The notes below the pieces were generated by a model that saw only the letters and a list, made by a program, of their open reading frames with translations, was not told where the DNA came from and searched no databases. From an uncultured Lachnospiraceae bacterium (GTDB lineage Bacteria > Bacillota > Clostridia > Lachnospirales > Lachnospiraceae), in assembly GCA_937965795.1 (NCBI GenBank), contig CALCMD010000083.1, positions 57,040 to 121,039 on the forward strand: a stretch of 64,000 nucleotides of DNA. The letters are read 5' to 3'. Positions 33,740 to 42,012 of the stretch are shown piece after piece (positions within the stretch are counted from its first letter, which is position 1; each line of letters opens with the position of its first letter). The position numbers were made by a program, and so were the translations under genes.

Positions 33740-33778
33740 ATGCCATACGGATTGTTCCGCACTTTGTGACCCTGGCAT
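33740..33778. repeat. REP-like palindromic repeat, copy 2
   Basis: ATGCCATACGGATTG opens and TGGCAT closes the element, a shortened version that lacks the CAATCC arm. It is preceded by GGTCAAAAG, as in the 45.5-kb copies. It lies in the 237-bp gap between the rhomboid gene and the end of the Tad operon, where nothing else was recognised. Confidence 0.65.
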
Positions 33779-33882
33779 CATATAAGTAGTTCTGTCTGAA
33801 TATTATATTCCGCAGTTCCGTATACTGTCAATACCAAATGTGGCGCTCCTTCGTTGAAAAATTCCCGAACCGGGTATTTCTC

Positions 33883-35223
33883 TCAGGATTCTTCGAAAAG
33901 ATACCCCGTTTCCGCAAAGAAAATCTCGTCCCCTCCGCATATCTGCCGATACTCATTCGATGCCAGACGTTTTCCGTTCAGGAATGTCCCATTGGTAGAG
34001 TTTAAGTCCATCAGAAAATAGTCCTCTCCCCTCTTTTCGATCTGGGCATGAATTCGGCTGATGACCGGAAGATCAAGAAGCAGATCTGCCTGCCCTTTCA
34101 TCTTTCCGACCGTAAATTTTTCTTTGCTGACCGTGACGCTCCCCTGCAAATCCGGCCGCAGGCTCACCAGCACGGGCGTCCCCTTTTTATTTTCCTTTTG
34201 AAGAAGCATCGTCTGCCCGTAAAATTCCTCAGGCTCTTCCTGAAAATCGCAGATTTCTTCTGACGGACTCCCCTGGACTTCCTCTAATACCTTCCTTTGC
34301 CCGCACACAATCTCCTCTTTTGTTTCTCCTGTCCATCCATCCTTTTGTTTCTTTGTCCGATGTCTTTTCTTTTTCTCTTTTCTCTGCTCTGTTTTTTCCT
34401 TTTGCCCCACAAAGGCATAGAAAAAAACACCCGCCGCTAAAAACAGCGCGCCGCCTGCCTGCGTCAACGTAAAAATATGAAAATGTACCAGCGCCGCCCC
34501 GCCTGCGGCACACAAAAAACAGGCGGCTGCCATTCCTGCGGCTTTCTTTCGCTTTCCGGCTCTTCGTATCCGCTCCTGTCCTGTTTCTGTTCTGCAAGGC
34601 GGAATTTTTTCTTTCCGGACAGCGTTTGGCGGCGTCTGCTCCGGCGACGGCGGTTTTTCGCAGCTCTCTTTCTCTCCCCCGAAATCCTGATACAGCTTCC
34701 CGACTACATCCTTTACACAGTAATCTTCCACAGACGTCTCCATATAAAGGCGATACCCGGAAAGAATCGCCCTCTCATCCTTATGATTCAGCTTTTTCAG
34801 AAGATACTCCGCCAGCTCCCGAAAAGCTTCCTGAAAATCTCCCCCGAAAAAAGGCAGAAAGCAAACGCTGATCTCTCTTGTCTCCACATCCATATAAAGA
34901 AACTCCGGCTCCAGAATCAGCCCTTCCTCCTCTAAAAAGAACCGGGATATCTGTTCCAGCGCCCTGCCGATTCCCTGTGCCACAGCCTGTATCTCCTCAT
35001 ACCCTGCCGGACGCTGCTCCAGAACCCGCGACAACGGCTGGCGCGAGGTGATCTCATAGCATAAAAAAGCCTTTCCGTCTACCATCTGCTTTTTACACCG
35101 CAAAAGCCCCGGTATCTCGTTTTCCAGAAGCATCCTGACCTGATACGCATTGCCCTGCATCTTTTCAGGCACTTCCAGAACCATATAATTATGTTCCCTG
35201 TCACGGCAGTATGTCGCTTTCAT
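33883..35223 (-). CDS. FHA-domain membrane protein at the end of the Tad operon (DUF6382-like N-terminus)
   Basis: The start chosen is ATG 35223 (MKATYCRDREHNYM), 7 bases after GAGGGG; an ATG two codons upstream is also possible. The 446-residue protein has an N-terminal domain of about 180 residues (ENEIPGLLRCKKQMVDGKA and later) of the type I recall as DUF6382, a basic region, two close membrane helices (about 225-265), a charged linker and a C-terminal FHA domain. The FHA domain has FTVGKMKGQADLLLDL, VISRIHAQI and MDLNSTNGTFLNGKRL. FHA domains bind phosphothreonine, so this protein may place a phosphorylated partner at the pilus base. It overlaps the TadE-like gene by 23 bp. A matching kinase is not in the window. 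Confidence 0.8.
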   Translation of the reverse strand: MKATYCRDREHNYMVLEVPEKMQGNAYQVRMLLENEIPGLLRCKKQMVDGKAFLCYEITSRQPLSRVLEQRPAGYEEIQAVAQGIGRALEQISRFFLEEEGLILEPEFLYMDVETREISVCFLPFFGGDFQEAFRELAEYLLKKLNHKDERAILSGYRLYMETSVEDYCVKDVVGKLYQDFGGEKESCEKPPSPEQTPPNAVRKEKIPPCRTETGQERIRRAGKRKKAAGMAAACFLCAAGGAALVHFHIFTLTQAGGALFLAAGVFFYAFVGQKEKTEQRKEKKKRHRTKKQKDGWTGETKEEIVCGQRKVLEEVQGSPSEEICDFQEEPEEFYGQTMLLQKENKKGTPVLVSLRPDLQGSVTVSKEKFTVGKMKGQADLLLDLPVISRIHAQIEKRGEDYFLMDLNSTNGTFLNGKRLASNEYRQICGGDEIFFAETGYLFEES

Positions 35224-35659
35224 TTCCATTCCCCTCGATTCCTTTCCTGATCCGGTTGAGCCGGATGATCGTATTGGCTGGATTTATGACGGCCAGCTCC
35301 GAAGCTCCCCTGACCCTGATTTGTTTTTCCCCGAAAAAACGCAAAACAAGTCCCGGCGTCTGAAAAGTTCCCTGTATCTCCACACAAATTTTCTTTTTTC
35401 CCATCTGCACCCTGGCTTTTACTCCCCGTATTCCAAGATATGCCTCCTGGCAGATCTCCTGCTTTCTCCTTTCCATCCGGGCCTGCATATCCTTTTCGCC
35501 GCCTGCCAGGCTTCCCAGTACCGCCAGCTCATAAGCGGCATTCTGTATCGCCGCCTGGTCATGCAGATAGAATCCCAGATACAGAATTCCAGCCAGCAGC
35601 GGCAGAATGACCGTCATCAATAATGCCGCTTCCAGCGTATAGCTTCCTTTTAACCTCAT
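35201..35659 (-). CDS. TadE-like pseudopilin
   Basis: ATG 35659 follows GGGGAGGATTGG and gives 152 residues; the frame upstream, through the peptidase gene, is not used. The N-terminus MRLKGSYTLEAALLMTVILP is a TadE-type leader with a Glu five residues into the hydrophobic helix. It is followed by YELAVLGSLAGGEKDMQARM and a basic beta-rich body. TadE/TadF proteins are minor pilins processed by a TadV-type peptidase, here the gene directly upstream (4-bp overlap). The gene is part of the Tad pilus operon. Confidence 0.8.
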   Translation of the reverse strand: MRLKGSYTLEAALLMTVILPLLAGILYLGFYLHDQAAIQNAAYELAVLGSLAGGEKDMQARMERRKQEICQEAYLGIRGVKARVQMGKKKICVEIQGTFQTPGLVLRFFGEKQIRVRGASELAVINPANTIIRLNRIRKGIEGNGNESDILP

Positions 35660-36120
35660 CCAATCCTCCCCTTTTCCATAAACATCAGCCAGATCAGATA
35701 CCCCGCCAGCAAAAAAGGCAGAAAGGCTATTCTGTACTTTCCGCTCTTTTTCCTGACGAAAAACAGCCAGGAAGCGTACACGGAGGACACCAAAAGTCCC
35801 AGAAAAAAGATTTCCGCCAGCGGAAGAAAGCCCAGCCAGATTCCCAGTACCGCTCCCGCCCATGCGTCTCCATATCCGACCGCCTGTTTCGTAATCTTTC
35901 CGACTCCCGCCAGCAAAAGCCCTGCCATACCTCCCATTATCCATCCCGCTTGCTGTATCCCTTCCTTTCCCGCTGCGGCGTCTCCTTCCATCATATTCCA
36001 GAGCTGTATCAGGATTCCCGCCACGGCAAACAGTGCGAGATAAAGTGTAGGAATCTCCTTTTTCTGAATATCCATCGCACTGCCGATTCCCAAAAACAGA
36101 ACCATCATCCATATTTCCAC
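35656..36120 (-). CDS. Prepilin peptidase (A24 family), second in the operon
   Basis: The 154-residue membrane protein contains both aspartate motifs of A24 peptidases, IGSAMDIQKKEIPTLY and AVGYGDAWAGAVLG, with about five to six helices. It lacks the N-terminal methylase domain of PilD, as is normal for TadV/CpaA. It cuts the leader of Flp and TadE-type pilins at the membrane. A second A24 peptidase is encoded at the start of the same operon (43015-43518). This one sits between two TadE-like genes and may serve the minor pilins. Confidence 0.88.
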   Translation of the reverse strand: MEIWMMVLFLGIGSAMDIQKKEIPTLYLALFAVAGILIQLWNMMEGDAAAGKEGIQQAGWIMGGMAGLLLAGVGKITKQAVGYGDAWAGAVLGIWLGFLPLAEIFFLGLLVSSVYASWLFFVRKKSGKYRIAFLPFLLAGYLIWLMFMEKGRIG

Positions 36121-36140
36121 CCGGTTTCTTCACCTCTTCT

Positions 36141-36968
36141 CTAATGACCGCATCTGCTGCATTCCTTCCATCCCTCAACCTGTGAGACCGGAACCGCCAG
36201 AACACTCCTTTTTAGTCCCCTGCACGTCACGCTGGCATGATACCGGTCCCCCGTATCCGTAATGTATACCTGAGATGCGTTTCCTCCCCCGCACTCTTCA
36301 CAGGGTTTGTATGTTCCTCCATCTGAATTTCTAAGTTCCCGAACCCTGCTTCCCGCCACCGGACGCACCGTCAGACGTAGATGGGTGCATTCCCGGCTTC
36401 TGTGGTATACGCTCCCATTAACTGTCACATATACCATCGTTTCCTCCTTCTTTTCTCCGCCGTCTCCCCTCTCCTGTCTGCCAGTCCACGCACGGATTCT
36501 GGCTCTTTGCAGCATGGGCAGTTCCATACGCTCCAGAAACGGCAGCTTCCAGCAAAACCTGTACTCTGCAATCAGGTCAATCATCTCATCGCCGTCCAGA
36601 AGGGAAGAGCGCCGCAGATTTATGGAAATCCCGGCGTCTTTCTCTGCCTGACGCACCCTTCGCTTTGCATACAGCAGACTTCCTGCCTCCGCCGCTGTTT
36701 CTTTTCTATAAGCATAGACAGCCATTTGTTTTCCCGCATCCTGAAGTCCTTCCGCCACGCATCCCGCCGTCTGAACCGCCTGAAAGAAATATAAAAATAC
36801 CAGGATGCAGCAGCAAAAGACAGGCAGCACACACGCCGCCTCTATCGTCAGGCTTCCCCACGAGACCGACAGGGATATTCTTTCCCCGCTTTTTGGGACT
36901 CGGCTATGGAAAGCCGGGAGAGAGCCTGTTTTCCTTCCTTTCTGTGTTTTTTTGCCGGGAAAGAACAT
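36141..36968 (-). CDS. TadE-like pseudopilin with two C-terminal His/Cys motifs
   Basis: ATG 36968, nine bases after GAGGAGG, gives 275 residues (an upstream TTG at 36986 is possible). The N-terminus is basic, then SLTIEAACVLPVFCCCILVF is a TadE-type pilin helix. The end of the protein carries two similar units: VYHRSRECTHL with KPCEECGG, and RYHASVTCRGL with KECSRCGH. Each has a His-x4-Cys followed by Cys-x-x-Cys, like the small Ada-type zinc motif attached to some nucleases and secreted proteins. This pairing with a pseudopilin is unusual. It is likely placed on the outer side of the membrane. Function is not known. Confidence 0.75.
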   Translation of the reverse strand: MFFPGKKTQKGRKTGSLPAFHSRVPKSGERISLSVSWGSLTIEAACVLPVFCCCILVFLYFFQAVQTAGCVAEGLQDAGKQMAVYAYRKETAAEAGSLLYAKRRVRQAEKDAGISINLRRSSLLDGDEMIDLIAEYRFCWKLPFLERMELPMLQRARIRAWTGRQERGDGGEKKEETMVYVTVNGSVYHRSRECTHLRLTVRPVAGSRVRELRNSDGGTYKPCEECGGGNASQVYITDTGDRYHASVTCRGLKRSVLAVPVSQVEGWKECSRCGH

Positions 36969-36982
36969 CCCTGTCCACCTCC

Positions 36983-38473
36983 TCAATATCCAAAGCTTCC
37001 TTCCACTTCATATCCTGCCGTCTGTCCCGATACGTTTAAAAATGCCGCGGGAACTCTTAAAAATACTGGCGGGAACCGCCACGATGTCCGAAGCTGCGCC
37101 TTGATCACCCAGGCGTCCGCCTTTCCGGACGAAAGCGTGCTTTCCATCATATCAAGCGCGCGCAGCGGAAATTTTTCTTTTCCACCGGAGAGCATCAGAA
37201 TCCGCAGATAATCCACATAAGACGCGCCTTCTCCTCCCCCCTGGTCGCACGCGGAGAGAAGTTCTGTCACTTTCGCAAGATTTCCAAGCGACAGCTTCCA
37301 TTCCGAAACGTTTTTTACCAGCGAAACCCTTCCGCCGGACAACAGTGTGCGCACATCCAGCAGGCTTTCCCCATACGCCCAGGCCAGAAGAAGCGCCGCT
37401 TCTAATGCCGGTACAAGCCCCGGTATAGGGACGGCTCCGGCAATAGAAACAGCCAGTGCGCGCGCCTCTCCTTTCTTCTGTTCATCCCTTAGCAGACAGA
37501 CCAGATTCGTCCCCTCACGCATAAGGAGCAAACGGTTTACCACCGCTTTCAGATTTTGCTGATCCTCCGCCTTTCCCGCCAGGATATATTCTGCCTGATA
37601 TTCCAAAGCTCCTTCTTTGCAGGGCGCGCTCCATGTCCCGAAATGCTCCAGCAGATAGTCCTGAAAAATTCCATCGGCAAGAGCCCCCTGATATTTCTTC
37701 TCCACGGGCAGATTCCCCTTTTGCAGCGTCCTTCCGGAAGGAAGCTTTTCTTTTTGAATGCTTTTTCCGGAAAGTCTGTCCACATCCTTCACTACAAGCC
37801 CTAAAATTCCTCTTTTTTTAATTTTCTGAATCTCTTTTAACGGATTCTCCGCTTTCTCCTCCGGGTTTCTTTCCGGTTCTTCGCCGCTTTTTAGCTCCCG
37901 GGTTTTCTCCTGCTCCTTTTCCAGCGCCTCCAGTTCCGTCCATGCGGCCTTGTCTTTCTTGCTGTAGCTTTCGGCATTCTCTTTCTGCTCTTTTGCCTTT
38001 TTCGCATGTTCCTGATATTGAAGAAAAAGCTCTGTCCCCATATTTTCCCTTATGCTTCCCACGACCTGCTGATAGAAAGCGCTCCCCTTCTCATCCGCAG
38101 CCAGCACATACCCTGTCGCCTGGCAGTCGGCCAGTTCCATGGGAAACAGATTTCGCCCGGCCGGCCGCTTCAGCCCCTTCTCAGGATTGAAATTGTATTC
38201 CATAAATTCCTTTGCCCGCCACGCAATCCTTTCCGGCTCAAAATCGCCGCTTTCACGGGAAACATCCAGAAACAGCACGTCGTATTTCTCCAGAATCTCC
38301 TTTTCATACTCCCCAAATACGGAAAAAAGCCCCATATCCGTCACCGCTCCCGCCCAGGCTCTGGCTCCCTGCACTCTGGCAGATTCCACCAGCGTGCAGA
38401 CCAGAGACAGAATCAGGACGCTCACCAGGCTTAGAAACACCGTAATCGTTCCCCGGCATCTGTATCCCTTCAT
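36983..38473 (-). CDS. Tad-locus pseudopilin-like membrane protein (DUF5702-like)
   Basis: ATG 38473 follows GAGGGGGATCAC and gives 496 residues; an ATG seven codons upstream has no ribosome site. The N-terminus MKGYRCRGTITVFLSLVSVL is a single membrane helix of the TadE/TadG kind, followed by ESARVQGARAWAGAVTDMGL and a long outside region with a coiled-coil stretch rich in Lys and Glu (about 165-230). A second hydrophobic part lies near residue 360 (AGAVPIPGLVPALEAALLLA). This form is typical of the long protein in Clostridia Tad loci that I recall as DUF5702. It lies 10 bp after the Flp pilin gene. It may form the pilus tip or base. Confidence 0.7.
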   Translation of the reverse strand: MKGYRCRGTITVFLSLVSVLILSLVCTLVESARVQGARAWAGAVTDMGLFSVFGEYEKEILEKYDVLFLDVSRESGDFEPERIAWRAKEFMEYNFNPEKGLKRPAGRNLFPMELADCQATGYVLAADEKGSAFYQQVVGSIRENMGTELFLQYQEHAKKAKEQKENAESYSKKDKAAWTELEALEKEQEKTRELKSGEEPERNPEEKAENPLKEIQKIKKRGILGLVVKDVDRLSGKSIQKEKLPSGRTLQKGNLPVEKKYQGALADGIFQDYLLEHFGTWSAPCKEGALEYQAEYILAGKAEDQQNLKAVVNRLLLMREGTNLVCLLRDEQKKGEARALAVSIAGAVPIPGLVPALEAALLLAWAYGESLLDVRTLLSGGRVSLVKNVSEWKLSLGNLAKVTELLSACDQGGGEGASYVDYLRILMLSGGKEKFPLRALDMMESTLSSGKADAWVIKAQLRTSWRFPPVFLRVPAAFLNVSGQTAGYEVEGSFGY

Positions 38474-38483
38474 GTGATCCCCC

Positions 38484-38651
38484 TCAGATTCCATTGCTCT
38501 TACTTGTAATTTTCTTAAAAATATTATTGACGAGCGCCGTAAGCTGGCTCTTAAAAATAATCACCAGCCCGATTAAAACCACCAGAATCAAAATCACTTC
38601 CACGACGCCGACTCCGTCCTCCTCCAGAAAAAATTCCTTCACATGATTCAC
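38484..38651 (-). CDS. Flp-type (type IVb) pilin
   Basis: The start is GTG 38651 behind AAAGGAGGTGACAGGG, giving 55 residues. The prepilin motif is EEDGVGVVEVILILVV: cleavage after Gly leaves Val with Glu at position 5, as in Flp pilins. One hydrophobic helix and a short basic tail (NNIFKKITSKSNGI) follow. It should be the major subunit of the Tad pilus, processed by one of the two A24 peptidases in the operon and assembled by TadA/B/C. It overlaps no gene and lies directly after tadC. Confidence 0.9.
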   Translation of the reverse strand: MNHVKEFFLEEDGVGVVEVILILVVLIGLVIIFKSQLTALVNNIFKKITSKSNGI

Positions 38652-38673
38652 CCCTGTCACCTCCTTTCCACCA

Positions 38674-40029
38674 TCAAAAACTTGCCACCGCCGGAATGAC
38701 CAATATGGCAAGCGTCAGAACCAGCATCAGCATCATCGGAAGCAGAAGCTTCGTCCCTGCTTCCTCCCCCAGTCTCCTTGCGGTATTCCTTCGCTGTTCC
38801 AGTCCGGCCTGTGCTTCCCCCTCGAGAAATTCCAAAAGCCCCTGCGTTCCTTTTTTCAGATTTCTGGACAGAACGGCTCCCAGCTTGATATACTCCGCCT
38901 CGCCGCACCGCCTTCCAAAATTTTCATACGCCCAGGCTTCCCCGACGCCATTTTCCATTTCACGGCAGGCAAACAGCATCTCCTCATATACATAGCGGGG
39001 CTGCTTTCTCCTCTGCTTTTGATAATCTGAGGCAATCTTTACAAAAGTGCTTTTCAGCGTCAGTCCTGCGCCCAGAAGCATCGCCATCTGAAAAAGAAGT
39101 TCCGGATAGTCCAGGATGAGTTGCCGCCTGCGTTCTCTCTCCTTTTTTTCCAGCTTCTTCTCCCCGCTCATCCAGACCAGCGCCGCCGCTGTAAACGCCA
39201 GCAGCATGAGGGGAGCCCCTATCGGTTCCTCCTGCCCGCTCCAGGATACTTTTCTTCCGTCGATCTCCCCCGGAAGCGCCAGCGTATCCGTATATTTTCC
39301 CATATCATCCGCTTCTTCGACTTCTCTTTCCAGATGCTTCGCCACTCTTTCCCTCTCTGTTCTCACCGGAGGGTATACCTGCGCATAGCAGGTGTATTCC
39401 GCCTCCAGCTCCCCATATTCCAGAACCGCCCGCAGCTCTGCCAGCTCCCCTTCCTCCGCAGGCTCTCTTAAAAGCTTCCCCTGCGTATCGATCAGATCGG
39501 AAGGCTGGATGTTCCATGTAATGCTCACGGCTCCATTTTGCATGGCAGATGGCAGGAAGAGATCGCTTCGCACTTCCTTCAGGCTTTCATTTTCTCCGGA
39601 AATCTGCTCCTCCAGCTCCCCGGTAAGCACCGAAAAAATCTTCTGAATCTCTTCCGCCGTATAGCGCTGCTCCTGAATCTGCACCGGCACCCGTATCCCT
39701 TCCGTCTCCCCCTCCAGAAATGCTTCCAGCTCGGTTTCTCTCTCCCCCTCCCCGTAGGAAGGTCTGGACAGCCGCATATCGGATATGGCGCTCTTTTTTC
39801 CTCCCACGGCGCATTCTGTCAGAAAAACCAGCCCCATTCCCCAGAACAAAGCCGCGAATACCCCGGCGATCCGCCCGGCATAATAGCTTTTGACATCCGG
39901 CTTTTTCCCCGGATACAAAACCCGAAGCCTTTCCTCTGCGACCCGCTTTTTTCCCTTCCAGAAGCCCTCCGGTATTCTGTCAAGAATCCACAGGCTCATT
40001 TTATAAAAGGGCTGCACAATTCGCTTCAT
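38674..40029 (-). CDS. tadC: Tad secretion platform protein (TadC-like)
   Basis: ATG 40029 gives 451 residues; codons upstream fall in tadB. Two N-terminal membrane segments (about 68-90) surround a large insert of about 190 residues (PGKKPDVKSYYAGRI to GEIDGRKVSWSG). After them comes the T2SSF-type part (LILDYPELLFQMAMLLGAGL, YVYEEMLFACREMENGVGEA, LLEFLEGEAQAGLEQRRNTA) and a last pair of helices. TadC pairs with TadB in the inner-membrane platform that TadA drives. The large insert before the conserved half is longer than in proteobacterial TadC. Confidence 0.85.
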   Translation of the reverse strand: MKRIVQPFYKMSLWILDRIPEGFWKGKKRVAEERLRVLYPGKKPDVKSYYAGRIAGVFAALFWGMGLVFLTECAVGGKKSAISDMRLSRPSYGEGERETELEAFLEGETEGIRVPVQIQEQRYTAEEIQKIFSVLTGELEEQISGENESLKEVRSDLFLPSAMQNGAVSITWNIQPSDLIDTQGKLLREPAEEGELAELRAVLEYGELEAEYTCYAQVYPPVRTERERVAKHLEREVEEADDMGKYTDTLALPGEIDGRKVSWSGQEEPIGAPLMLLAFTAAALVWMSGEKKLEKKERERRRQLILDYPELLFQMAMLLGAGLTLKSTFVKIASDYQKQRRKQPRYVYEEMLFACREMENGVGEAWAYENFGRRCGEAEYIKLGAVLSRNLKKGTQGLLEFLEGEAQAGLEQRRNTARRLGEEAGTKLLLPMMLMLVLTLAILVIPAVASF

Positions 40030-40031
40030 CC

Positions 40032-40766
40032 CTACACCTCGATTTCTACGATATGTTTTCCGAGTATCCATGCCAGAACATAGACGAACAGGCAAATACT
40101 CATAACGATAATTCCCATCGCATTATGATACATGACGTCCAGAAACCCCGGAGACGCCACGCTTACATAGGCGAGCATCAAAAGGGGAACCCCGCTCATG
40201 ACTTTCTGCTCCAGCTTCTTTGCGGCGATGCACACCCAAATTTCCTCCTGCGTCTCCTCCCTCTGCCGAATCGAGGCCGCTGTATTCCGGATAATGGCAA
40301 TCAGATTCCCTCCGCTTTTTTTCGCCGCTGCAAACACCTCCGCAAAGCTCCTGATTCCCTCCGCCCCGCTCCTTTTTGCCAAGTCCAGAAGAAGCTCCTC
40401 CAAAGTACGGTTCAAAGAAAGCTGCGTCACAAGTACAGAAAGCTCCTTTTCCATCAGGCTGCCTTCATAGACCCTTCCCACTTCCCTTTTCGCCTCCCCA
40501 AAAGCGTTTTCTACAGAATACCCGGCTGCCAGGGCATTCGATACTGCCTCTATGCAGGTTAAAAACTGCCTTTCAAGCTCCCGTATCCTTTTTTTCTTCA
40601 CTTCCTCTCTTTTCATCCGGAGAAACAAAAGCAGACCCGGCGAAAAGATCACGAAAGCAGCCCAGGAACGGTAAAACAAAAGACTGACCGCCCCATCGAG
40701 CAAAAAATATTCCAGACTGTATTTCGCCAGTTCTCCCCAGGTAAACTGGTATTTCCTGTAATCCAT
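40032..40766 (-). CDS. tadB: Tad secretion platform protein (TadB-like)
   Basis: The 244-residue protein has two N-terminal helices (about 20-50), a T2SSF domain with FLTCIEAVSNALAAGYSVEN, AFGEAKREVGRVYEGSLMEK and FAEVFAAAKKSGGNLIAIIR, and C-terminal helices ending in VYVLAWILGKHIVEIEV. It is shorter than proteobacterial TadB and lacks much of the N-terminal part. It sits between the ATPase and TadC genes, 2 bp before the latter, which supports its role in the pilus platform. Confidence 0.87.
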   Translation of the reverse strand: MDYRKYQFTWGELAKYSLEYFLLDGAVSLLFYRSWAAFVIFSPGLLLFLRMKREEVKKKRIRELERQFLTCIEAVSNALAAGYSVENAFGEAKREVGRVYEGSLMEKELSVLVTQLSLNRTLEELLLDLAKRSGAEGIRSFAEVFAAAKKSGGNLIAIIRNTAASIRQREETQEEIWVCIAAKKLEQKVMSGVPLLMLAYVSVASPGFLDVMYHNAMGIIVMSICLFVYVLAWILGKHIVEIEV

Positions 40767-40779
40767 CTCTTCCTTCCCC

Positions 40780-42012
40780 TTACCATTCGCAAATTCCTGC
40801 CCGCAAAAGCTTCTGCTTTCCTTTCAGACTGCCACACTTTTCCAGCCTTCCCTCTACCTTCTGTCCTCCCCTTTCCCCGGATTCCCGAAACTCGTAAAGC
40901 CTGTTGATGAGAATCTCACCTGTCTCCTGCCGATAGCCTGTAAGCTCTGCGATCTCCAGCACCTTTCTGCTTTTATCCCTCAGCCTTCCCAGATGAACCA
41001 TAATGTCGATACCGGAAGCGATCTGCCGTCGTATGGAAGAGACCGGGAGCTCGATTCCCATCAGAACCATCGTCTCCAGCCGCGACAGCATATCCTCCGG
41101 ACTGTTCCCATGTCCCGTGCTCAGAGAGCCGTCATGACCCGTATTCAGGGATTGCAGCATGTCAATCGCCTCCTCGCCCCGCACCTCTCCCACGATGATT
41201 CTGTCCGGACGCATCCGCAGGCTCGCCCGAATCAGTTCCCGGATCGTGATTTCATGCTTTCCTTCCGTGTTTCCTTTTCTTGCCTCCAGGCGCACCAGAT
41301 TTTCCGCTCCCTGAATCTGAAGCTCTGCATTATCCTCAATGGTGACGATGCGCTCCTCCTTCGGAATAGAATCGGAAAGGGCGTTTAAAAACGTTGTTTT
41401 TCCGGAGCCTGTCCCCCCGCTGATAAAAATATTGTATCCTGCCCTGACCAGCTTTCTGAGAAATTCCGCCGCTTCTTCTGTCACGGTTTCCCACGCTATA
41501 AGCTGCTCCATCGTCACCGGACGTTCCGGAAAACGCCGGATGGTAATGATCGGCCCGTTGAGCGCCGCCGGATACAGGACAATATTGACTCTGGCTCCTC
41601 CTTTCAGTCTGGCGTCCACAATCGGAACGGCCTCGTTTACGATTCGATTGCAGCCTGCCGCGATCTGCTGTACCAGCCTTTCCAGGTCTTTCGTCCTGGT
41701 AAACTGCTTTTCCCACCGCCTGATTCTGCCCTGACGCTCGATAAAGATTCCCTCCGTGCCATTTACCATGATCTCTGTTACCGTATCATCATCCAAAAGC
41801 TCCTGCAAAAGATCCAGCTTCCGTATGCTGTTAAACAGTTCTTTTCTCATCTGCTGCTTCATATGCAGGCTCATGTAGACTTCTTTTCCCTCCCGGAGAA
41901 TCCTTTCGTCAATGATTTCCAGAATCCTTTCCTCTTCCACATCCTCCTCTCCCTCGATCTGCTTTAGAATCTCCTCTTTCAGCTCCTGCATCCGCCTTTC
42001 TGTTTCACACAT
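40780..42012 (-). CDS. tadA: Tad pilus assembly ATPase (TadA/CpaF)
   Basis: The 410-residue T2SS/T4SS-type ATPase has an N-terminal helical domain (EEILKQIEGEEDVEEERILE), then VTEIMVNGTEGIFIERQGRI, the Walker A ISGGTGSGKTTFLNAL, the Asp box IVTIEDNAELQIQ, Walker B with RPDRIIVGEVRGEEAIDML, and the His box LNTGHDGSLSTGHGNS. It hydrolyses ATP to drive pilin assembly through TadB/TadC. The gene start overlaps the CpaE-like gene by 8 bp. Confidence 0.95.
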   Translation of the reverse strand: MCETERRMQELKEEILKQIEGEEDVEEERILEIIDERILREGKEVYMSLHMKQQMRKELFNSIRKLDLLQELLDDDTVTEIMVNGTEGIFIERQGRIRRWEKQFTRTKDLERLVQQIAAGCNRIVNEAVPIVDARLKGGARVNIVLYPAALNGPIITIRRFPERPVTMEQLIAWETVTEEAAEFLRKLVRAGYNIFISGGTGSGKTTFLNALSDSIPKEERIVTIEDNAELQIQGAENLVRLEARKGNTEGKHEITIRELIRASLRMRPDRIIVGEVRGEEAIDMLQSLNTGHDGSLSTGHGNSPEDMLSRLETMVLMGIELPVSSIRRQIASGIDIMVHLGRLRDKSRKVLEIAELTGYRQETGEILINRLYEFRESGERGGQKVEGRLEKCGSLKGKQKLLRAGICEW

